Source: CAYJPK01 sp964372035
GTDB lineage: Bacteria > Desulfobacterota > Desulfovibrionia > Desulfovibrionales > Desulfovibrionaceae
Direction: 5' to 3'
DNA: 11,470 nt
Assembly: GCA_964372035.1 (NCBI GenBank)
Contig: CAYJPK010000069.1
Coordinates: forward strand, 1 to 11,470
A program made the translations under genes and the position numbers. Shown here piece after piece: positions 6,364-11,470 of this stretch (positions are counted from its first letter, which is position 1; each line of letters begins with the position of its first letter). The notes below the pieces were generated by a model that worked only from the letters and a program-made list of their open reading frames with translations, was not told where the DNA came from and made no database searches.

Positions 6364-7635
6364 TTAATCTTGCAACATTTTTACTGCGCAGAACTTACCA
6401 CACATTGCGCAAGCTTCTTCGTCTTTGTGAGGTTCACGACGCTCTTCAACAGCAACTGGATCTAATGCAGCATTACGCATATCTTCCCAGTTAAGCTCTA
6501 AACGAGCCTTTGACATTAAAGCCTCTCTTGCTACTGCATGAGCTCTATTTAAAGCAACTTCACCAACTTGAGCTGCGATACGTGAAGCAATAACTCCATC
6601 TTTAACATCAGATGCATCAGGTAAGGTTAAGTGTTCTGCAGGTGTTAAATAACATAAAAAGTCAACGCCAGCACGCACGCCAAGTGCGCCGCCAATTGCA
6701 CCAGAAATATGGTCATAACCAGGAGAAACATCAGTTGTTAAAGGTCCAAGAACATAGAGTGGAGCACCATTTGTTAATTTTTTGATAGTAATAATTTGAG
6801 CTTCAACTTCATTTAAACGCACATGTCCTGGTCCTTCAATCATGCATTGTACACCACGAGAAAGAGCATGTTTTGCTAATTGCCCTAAGGCAATAACTTC
6901 TTCAAATTGAGCAGCATCACCAGCATCAGCACCAGCGCCAGGGCGTAATCCATCGCCAAGAGAAAGCACAACGTTATGCTTTACTGCAATATCAACAATA
7001 CGATCAAAATCTGTAAGGAGTGGATTTTCTTTATCGTTTTTAAGCATCCAACGAGCAAGCATAGAGCCACCACGAGAAACAATACCCATTTGGCGTGAAC
7101 CATCAGTCGCATATTTTGCACCTTGGCGAGTTAAACCACAATGCACTGTCATGTAGTCAACGCCCTGCTCAGCTTGTTTTGCAATTTCTTGAAATATTTC
7201 ATCTGGATTAATTGTGCAAGGGTCAATATCTTCATCAAGATATTTTTGCCCAACAGCATACATAGGAACAGTTCCAAGAGGCAGTACGCAACGATTTAAC
7301 ATTTCACGACGAATTTCGTCCAAATCACCTGCAATTGATAAATCCATAACAGTATCAGTACCAGCATCAATTGCAACTTGAAGCTTTTTAAGCTCTGTTT
7401 GCACACAATTACAAAGTGGTGATGTTCCAATGTTTGCATTGACTTTAATTCTACTTGGTTGACCAATAACTATTGGTTTAACGTTTTTATGGCTAGGATT
7501 GGCTAAAAACACCATGCGTCCAGCTTCCATTTCTGCTAATATAAAGTCCTTGCTTAAATTTTCATATTTGCATACTTCATCTATATGTTTTGTAAAAATA
7601 GCTTCCAAGGCTTTGTTTTTTGATAAAATGCTCAT
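6364..7635 (-). CDS. thiC: Phosphomethylpyrimidine synthase ThiC (short form)
   Basis: A 423-residue radical-SAM enzyme that rearranges 5-aminoimidazole ribotide into hydroxymethylpyrimidine phosphate, the pyrimidine half of thiamin. Family motifs are NANIGTS (66-72), AGTDTVMDLS (91-100), GVDYMTVHCG (158-167), SRGGS (187-191), LGDGLRPG (226-233), EGPGHV (267-272) and GPLTTDVSPGYDHI (297-310). The C-terminal Fe-S motif is CAMCGKFC (Cys409, 412, 416). It lacks the roughly 200-residue N-terminal extension of the E. coli type, as in clostridial and many deltaproteobacterial enzymes. The cysteine spacing is CX2CX3C, one residue shorter than the CX2CX4C of the long enzymes. GGAG lies before the ATG at a suitable distance. 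It is the first gene of the operon; no other thi gene is in the window. The leader from the predicted promoter is only about 30 bases, too short for a TPP riboswitch. Confidence 0.97.
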   Translation of the reverse strand: MSILSKNKALEAIFTKHIDEVCKYENLSKDFILAEMEAGRMVFLANPSHKNVKPIVIGQPSRIKVNANIGTSPLCNCVQTELKKLQVAIDAGTDTVMDLSIAGDLDEIRREMLNRCVLPLGTVPMYAVGQKYLDEDIDPCTINPDEIFQEIAKQAEQGVDYMTVHCGLTRQGAKYATDGSRQMGIVSRGGSMLARWMLKNDKENPLLTDFDRIVDIAVKHNVVLSLGDGLRPGAGADAGDAAQFEEVIALGQLAKHALSRGVQCMIEGPGHVRLNEVEAQIITIKKLTNGAPLYVLGPLTTDVSPGYDHISGAIGGALGVRAGVDFLCYLTPAEHLTLPDASDVKDGVIASRIAAQVGEVALNRAHAVAREALMSKARLELNWEDMRNAALDPVAVEERREPHKDEEACAMCGKFCAVKMLQD

Positions 7636-7670
7636 TAATAATCTCCGATTAATTAGGAATTTGCTTTTTT

Positions 7671-7700
7671 GTTATAAACGTTAAGGTTAGATTCTGTCAA
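7671..7700 (-). promoter_or_regulatory. Sigma-70 promoter of the thiC operon
   Basis: On the minus strand a perfect TTGACA (7700-7695) is followed after 18 bases by TATAAC (7676-7671), or after 17 by TTATAA. Transcription would start near 7664, giving a leader of about 30 bases that contains the thiC GGAG site and no room for a riboswitch. It lies immediately downstream of the terminator of the sigma-54 regulator gene, which insulates it. Confidence 0.8.
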
Positions 7701-7705
7701 TGTAT

Positions 7706-7746
7706 AAAAAAAAGATTAATTGCCATAAGTTATAACAATTAATCTT
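7706..7746 (-). terminator. Intrinsic terminator of the sigma-54 regulator gene
   Basis: On the minus strand AAGATTAATTG (7746-7736) pairs perfectly with CAATTAATCTT (7722-7712), 11 pairs around a 13-base loop, followed by a run of eight T (7713-7706, the first two inside the stem). It starts six bases after the regulator's stop codon. The stem is AT-rich, but the geometry is that of a Rho-independent terminator. Confidence 0.82.
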
Positions 7747-7752
7747 AGATTT

Positions 7753-9303
7753 TTAGCGAAATTTCTTATAACTAATGTTATATTTAGCAAGCCTTAGCGA
7801 CATTATCCGCTCTGTAATTCCGAGAGATTTGGCGGCTAAGCCAATATGCCCATCATGCTGCTCGAGAGCTTCAATAATGCATGAACGCTCAAGCTCATCA
7901 ATTCGCTCTGGTAAGCTTGCTGTATTTAAGCCCATATGGTGATGTTCATTTCTAGCAATACAACTTGGGCAAGAAGAACTGTGAAGTTGCGGTGGTAAAT
8001 GTTGCGGCAATAGGTATTCTCCCTTACCAATTAGTAATAAACCACGCTCCATTAAGTTTTCTAGTTCACGAATATTACCAGGCCAATTATAGCGATGCAA
8101 CATATCCATTGTGCTAAAAGCAATTTTAGGTGTTTGACGCTTATTTTCAACTGAATACTTCTTTAAAAAGTGATTTGCTAAGAGTAAAATATCACTTTGC
8201 CTTTCACGAAGTGGTGGCAAAAACAATGAAAAAACATTTAAACGATAATATAAATCTCGTCTAAAAGTTCCAGCATTTACCATTTCTTCTAAATCACGAT
8301 TAGTTGCCGCAATAATCCGTACATCAACGCTTAAACTCTTCACTCCGCCAACACGCTCAAAGCTATGTTCTTGCAAAACACGAAGAAGTCTTGCTTGAGT
8401 TAAAAGTGAAAGTTCACCAACTTCATCAAGAAATAATGTACCAGTATCGGCTAATTCAAAGCGTCCTTTACGAGTGCTTACAGCACCAGTAAATGCACCT
8501 TTTTCATGACCAAAAAGCTCACTTTCAATTAAATTCTCTGGCAATGCCGCACAGTTTAAAGCTACAAAAGGCTTTTCAGCTCTACTACTTGAACTATGCA
8601 GTGAATGTGCAACTAGCTCTTTACCAGTTCCACTTTCACCTCTTAAAAGAACAGTTGTATTTGTACTTGCAACCTGCTCAATACGGCGATACACAAGCTG
8701 CATTGATTCAGAAGTTCCAACTAATCCTTCATAGTAGAATTTTTTCACCTTACGAGCAATTGTCTCTTCTTCACCAAATAATTTTTCTTGGCGCAAGTTA
8801 ATTAAAGGAGCTAACATTGCCGCAATAATACCTAACAAATCAACAAGATGCATTCCATCGTTAACTTTTACCTTAACAAAGTCAATGCTAAGTGCGCCAA
8901 TAATTCGACCATCTACTCTTAGTGGAATACAAACATATGAAATGGCTTCATTAGCAAGATTACGAGATTTTGTACGATTTAAAAAAAGTGGTTCTTTAGC
9001 AATATCTGCAACAAACATAGCTTGACCAGTCTTAACAACTTGACCAATAACACCTTCACCAAAAGCATAGTGCCCACGATCTTTTTCTTCATCAGTAAGA
9101 CCAAAGCCTGCTTCAATGTGCAAATCACCTTGATTTGAAGAGAAAAGCGCTATCATACCGCGCTTTGCATTTACCAAATTACAAACTGTATTTAATACAG
9201 TTTCAATATCTATATCAGCGTACGATGCGTTTGAAAGTAGCTGGCTTAATTCATAAAGGCTGTGCAACTCTGCACTTTGTTTTTTCAAATTTAATTTAGA
9301 CAT
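7753..9303 (-). CDS. NifA-like sigma-54-dependent activator (GAF, AAA+, HTH)
   Basis: A 516-residue cytosolic enhancer-binding protein. A GAF sensor (about 30-168) carries the NifA-like stretch 'GEGVIGQVVKTG...DIAKEPLFLNRT'. The AAA+ domain has Walker A GESGTGKE (222-229), the sigma-54 contact loop GAFTGA (269-274), Walker B LFLDEV (290-295), FRRDLYYRLNV (347-357) with the arginine fingers, and WPGNIREL (407-414). A linker with CPSC (445-448) leads to a Fis-type helix-turn-helix (486-510) ending GITERIMSLRLAKY, which resembles NifA of Desulfovibrio-type bacteria. All motifs needed for ATP hydrolysis and sigma-54 contact are intact; there is no receiver domain, so control is by ligand or redox state, not phosphorylation. 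Linker cysteines recall oxygen-responsive NifA proteins, but the spacing differs. Its targets are not in view, so it may regulate something other than nitrogen fixation. The ATG at 9303 has a modest AGGT site. Confidence 0.9.
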   Translation of the reverse strand: MSKLNLKKQSAELHSLYELSQLLSNASYADIDIETVLNTVCNLVNAKRGMIALFSSNQGDLHIEAGFGLTDEEKDRGHYAFGEGVIGQVVKTGQAMFVADIAKEPLFLNRTKSRNLANEAISYVCIPLRVDGRIIGALSIDFVKVKVNDGMHLVDLLGIIAAMLAPLINLRQEKLFGEEETIARKVKKFYYEGLVGTSESMQLVYRRIEQVASTNTTVLLRGESGTGKELVAHSLHSSSSRAEKPFVALNCAALPENLIESELFGHEKGAFTGAVSTRKGRFELADTGTLFLDEVGELSLLTQARLLRVLQEHSFERVGGVKSLSVDVRIIAATNRDLEEMVNAGTFRRDLYYRLNVFSLFLPPLRERQSDILLLANHFLKKYSVENKRQTPKIAFSTMDMLHRYNWPGNIRELENLMERGLLLIGKGEYLLPQHLPPQLHSSSCPSCIARNEHHHMGLNTASLPERIDELERSCIIEALEQHDGHIGLAAKSLGITERIMSLRLAKYNISYKKFR

Positions 9304-9334
9304 TAAGATTACCTATTAAAAATCTATTTCCAAT

Positions 9335-9364
9335 ACAATACACTTAGAAGAGGTCATTTGTCAA
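9335..9364 (-). promoter_or_regulatory. Candidate sigma-70 promoter of the NifA-like gene
   Basis: On the minus strand TTGACA (9364-9359) is followed after 18 bases by TATTGT (9340-9335), a 4-of-6 match to the -10 consensus. Predicted transcription starts near 9328, leaving a leader of about 25 bases with a weak AGGT site before the ATG at 9303. The -35 is perfect; the -10 is moderate. Confidence 0.6.
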
Positions 9365-9565
9365 AGACATATTGCAAATAAAAATTAATATTAGCTTTTT
9401 ACTATACTCATATTAAAAAGTGCATCAAATAAATGCAATAACGCTATAAAAATTTAGAAAAAACTGCTAGTTAACAATACTAAAGAAGTACATTTTATTA
9501 AAAGTATATGGATTGAAATGCTTCTGTTGATGCCTTAAAAATGGAATTTGATAAATCTCTTTTTA

Positions 9566-9577
9566 TAAGTGCACTTA
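9566..9577. promoter_or_regulatory. Perfect 12-base palindrome, possible operator
   Basis: TAAGTGCACTTA is a perfect dyad in the middle of the divergent spacer. Its size and lack of loop fit a binding site for a dimeric regulator more than an RNA hairpin. It sits about 170 bases upstream of the methyltransferase start and about 260 bases upstream of the NifA-like start, so it could affect either gene. Function is inferred only. Confidence 0.35.
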
Positions 9578-9749
9578 AGCAAATCAATGTGAAACTAACT
9601 ATAAAAACAGCTTTTAAAATTCATATAAAATATACCCGAAATCATTAATTAACTATGTACTTTTTATCAGCTTATTGATATAAATTGTTTTAAATTATTT
9701 ATTTTGAAATTTAGTATTAAAAAAATAACAAGATAACGAGGAAAAAATA

Positions 9750-11294
9750 ATGAGCAATCAGTTTGATGGATATGTTTTTGATATTCTTTATGACGATAAC
9801 TTTTATAGCGATTTGACCCCAACTCATATAGAAACAGTATTACGCCTAAATGGCTTAAGCTTGCCACGCTACGAAGATGGTGAGCCTTTTCGCTATCTGG
9901 AGCTTGGGTATGGGCAAGGTATGAGTCTAAACCTTAATGCTGCTGCCTGCAAGGGAGAGTTTTGGGGAACGGATTTTAATCCTAATCATTGCCTTGCAGC
10001 TCGTAGTTTAAGCATGCAAACTGGTGCTAAAACAAAAATTTTAAATGATAGCTTTGAAGAGCTTTATGAAAAATCTAAAAGTAATGCATTGCCGCAATTT
10101 GATATGATTGCCTTACATGGTGTGTGGTCATGGATTACAGAAGACAGTCGTAAATATATTTTACAAATAATCTCACGCAACTTAAAGGTTGGCGGAGCTG
10201 TGTATGTAAGTTATAATTGTATGCCGGGCTGGGCTGATTTTACGCCTTTGCGCGAGCTATTGACTTATCATGCTAAAACACAAAGTGCTACAAAAAATTC
10301 AATTTCAAAGGTGCAAGAAGCTTATAAATTTGTTGCAGAACTAGAAAAAAATGGTGCTCAATATTTTGTAAGAAACTCCTCGGCTACTGCAAAATTTAAG
10401 GGTGTTGGTGATAAAAGCATATCATATGTTGCACATGAGTATTTTAATGAAGATTGGTATGTTCCATATTTTAAAGATGTTGCGGCAGACTTTGAAAATG
10501 CAAAATGCACCTTTGCTAGCTCTTCACGTATACTTAACCAATTACCAATAGCAATGACAGCTGAAATACAAGCTATGCTAAATGGAATTTCCGACCTAAA
10601 GCTACGTGAAACTGTCCGAGATTTTGCCTTAAATACTCAATTTAGAGCAGATATTTTTGTTAAAGGTGTGCCAACCCAAGCACCATCTGAGTTTGAAAAT
10701 TTAAAGCTTGCACTATGTGTGAACAAAGAAGCCATATCCTACAGTATCAATGTTGCAATCGGAACGCTAAATCTAAAAGAAGAAGCTTATAAGCCGTTTG
10801 TAGAATACTTAGCAAGTGATGACTATCAGCCAAAAAGCATCAAGCAAATAAAAGAAGCTTTACCAAATATTAGCATGTCTACTCTACATGAAGCTATCTG
10901 TGTTTTATTTGGGGCAAAGTACTTGAACCTTGCCAAAGAAGTACAAGAAGAGCAACGCATAAGTGCTAAAAAATTCAATGGACAAATGTGCCAAAGAGCA
11001 ATTAAGGGGCTTTCCCCTCATGCGCTTGCATCTCCAGTGCTTGGAGCTGGTGTTGCCGTAAACAATTTAGAAATGATGTTCTTGGTTGCATTGCATAAAG
11101 GAAAAACTCAAACTCAAGAACTAGCTAGCTTTACATATGATATTATGAAAACTCATGGGCAAGAGCTTAAAAAAGATGAAGTAAGTTTAAACGAAATAGA
11201 AGCTATGAAAGAACTTCAAGAGCTTGCAACACAATTTCTACAAAATAGACTTCCACTATTACAAAGACTTTGCGTAGAAATAGAAATCAATTAG
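9750..11294 (+). CDS. SAM-dependent methyltransferase with methyltransferase regulatory domain
   Basis: A 514-residue cytosolic protein. The N-terminal class I methyltransferase fold shows motif I LELGYGQGMS (50-59), an acidic strand-2 residue at Asp75 (GTDFNPNH), FDMIALHGVWSWI (117-129) and LKVGGAVYVSYNCMPGW (145-161). The 'YNCMPGW' strand and the following region to about 305 are typical of proteins carrying the 'methyltransferase regulatory domain' (Pfam MethyTransf_Reg). The C-terminal 320-510 region is mostly helical; it includes a stretch at about 350-395 that looks winged-helix-like, and its function is unknown. The substrate is not known for this family; in some bacteria relatives lie in surface-polysaccharide or secretion loci, but nothing here says so. 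GAGG lies eight bases before the ATG at 9750. It is a single gene, divergent from the NifA-like regulator and followed by its own terminator. Intact by length and motifs. Confidence 0.85.
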   Translation: MSNQFDGYVFDILYDDNFYSDLTPTHIETVLRLNGLSLPRYEDGEPFRYLELGYGQGMSLNLNAAACKGEFWGTDFNPNHCLAARSLSMQTGAKTKILNDSFEELYEKSKSNALPQFDMIALHGVWSWITEDSRKYILQIISRNLKVGGAVYVSYNCMPGWADFTPLRELLTYHAKTQSATKNSISKVQEAYKFVAELEKNGAQYFVRNSSATAKFKGVGDKSISYVAHEYFNEDWYVPYFKDVAADFENAKCTFASSSRILNQLPIAMTAEIQAMLNGISDLKLRETVRDFALNTQFRADIFVKGVPTQAPSEFENLKLALCVNKEAISYSINVAIGTLNLKEEAYKPFVEYLASDDYQPKSIKQIKEALPNISMSTLHEAICVLFGAKYLNLAKEVQEEQRISAKKFNGQMCQRAIKGLSPHALASPVLGAGVAVNNLEMMFLVALHKGKTQTQELASFTYDIMKTHGQELKKDEVSLNEIEAMKELQELATQFLQNRLPLLQRLCVEIEIN

Positions 11295-11383
11295 TAAAAA
11301 ATCTAATAATAAAGCGTTAGATAGTTGCTAATAAAAAAGACCTTAACACAGCTACAAGGGTTTAATAGCGAAAAATACCAAAT

Positions 11384-11431
11384 AAAAATGCAAGGACTAA
11401 GTAAACGTTGTTTATTTGCCTTGCATTTTTT
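11384..11431 (+). terminator. Intrinsic terminator after the methyltransferase gene
   Basis: AAAAATGCAAGG (11384-11395) pairs perfectly with CCTTGCATTTTT (11419-11430). Inside it, AAGTAAAC (11399-11406) pairs with GTTTATTT (11410-11417) with one G·U and a three-base loop. The T-run continues to 11431. It lies 89 bases after the stop codon. The A-run on the left arm means the same hairpin could also stop a minus-strand transcript entering from the right. Bases 11432-11470 hold nothing I recognise. Confidence 0.85.
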
Positions 11432-11470
11432 ATAATTTTAAAATATATCTATGACTTATCAGCTATTTAG

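Larger units (their letters stand above)
9304..9749. other. Divergent intergenic region between the NifA-like and methyltransferase genes
   Basis: 446 AT-rich bases with no supported gene. The left part holds the promoter of the NifA-like gene. An inverted repeat TGCAT-N7-ATGCA lies at 9421-9437 and a perfect 12-base palindrome at 9566-9577. For the plus-strand methyltransferase the best promoter I see is TTGATA (9675-9680), 17 bases, TTTATT (9698-9703), which is weak in such AT-rich DNA. I looked for a GG-N10-GC sigma-54 element on both strands and found none that fits. A 35-codon frame at 9541-9648 has no ribosome-binding site. Confidence 0.55.

Noticed and set aside
8493..8801. 102-codon plus-strand frame inside the NifA-like gene
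   Set aside because: It is fully antisense to conserved AAA+ motifs, which explain the absence of stops; no independent support.
9507..9532. Sigma-54 -24/-12 element upstream of the methyltransferase
   Set aside because: GG and GC are present but spaced 8 apart on the plus strand, and the minus-strand candidate is spaced 11; neither has the required 10.
9541..9648. 35-codon open frame in the divergent spacer
   Set aside because: No ribosome-binding site, no recognisable protein feature, and codon use typical of random AT-rich DNA.
9667..9867. 66-codon minus-strand frame over the start of the methyltransferase gene
   Set aside because: It overlaps the well-supported plus-strand gene start and its ribosome-binding site and resembles no family.

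Overview
The window is AT-rich bacterial DNA. A thiC, a phosphoglycerate kinase, an outer-membrane-type lipoprotein, a secreted TPR protein and a sigma-54 activator point to a Gram-negative bacterium. The short, roughly 420-residue ThiC, the bacterial Rsm22-type protein, the TPR protein ending in a cysteine-containing 'lCaiGDC' tail, and the NifA-like helix-turn-helix ending 'GITERIMSLRL' together suggest a low-GC relative of the Desulfovibrio group. This placement is inference from remembered family features, not a search result.

Layout. Positions 1-308 carry no gene I can support. They hold a large imperfect hairpin (47-197), then an A-rich tract, then a clear minus-strand terminator (256-282). 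Positions 309-7635 hold seven closely packed minus-strand genes. In transcription order these are thiC, a small lipoprotein, a secreted TPR protein, pgk, an Rsm22-family protein, uxuA (mannonate dehydratase) and a short-chain dehydrogenase of the mannonate oxidoreductase type. A good sigma-70 promoter lies just upstream of thiC (7671-7700), and the only clear terminator is after the last gene, so they read as one transcription unit of about 7.4 kb. Upstream, a NifA-like sigma-54 activator (7753-9303, minus) has its own promoter and its own terminator, so it is a separate unit. A 446-base divergent spacer then leads to a plus-strand SAM methyltransferase with a regulatory domain (9750-11294), followed by a strong terminator.

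How the genes fit together. The last two genes of the operon form a coherent pair: fructuronate to mannonate (dehydrogenase) and mannonate to 2-keto-3-deoxygluconate (UxuA), the hexuronate route towards the Entner-Doudoroff intermediates. Pgk serves lower glycolysis, where that carbon ends up. ThiC makes the pyrimidine half of thiamin. The Rsm22-like protein is expected to act on the small ribosomal subunit and has the cysteine set of an Fe-S protein. The lipoprotein and TPR protein are envelope proteins whose reading frames sit in the same frame, separated by one stop codon and one further codon. No nitrogen-fixation genes are visible, so the targets of the NifA-like regulator are unknown, and I found no convincing -24/-12 promoter in the gaps I checked.

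Three starts need attention. uxuA starts at the ATG at 2234 and the lipoprotein at the ATG at 6304; the longer TTG-initiated versions of both overlap or precede their own Shine-Dalgarno sites. The Rsm22-like gene appears to start with GTG at 3515. I saw no tRNA, rRNA, CRISPR array or intact insertion sequence. The most unusual signals are the 151-base hairpin at the left edge, the hairpin abutting the lipoprotein ribosome-binding site, and the mixed-function operon itself.
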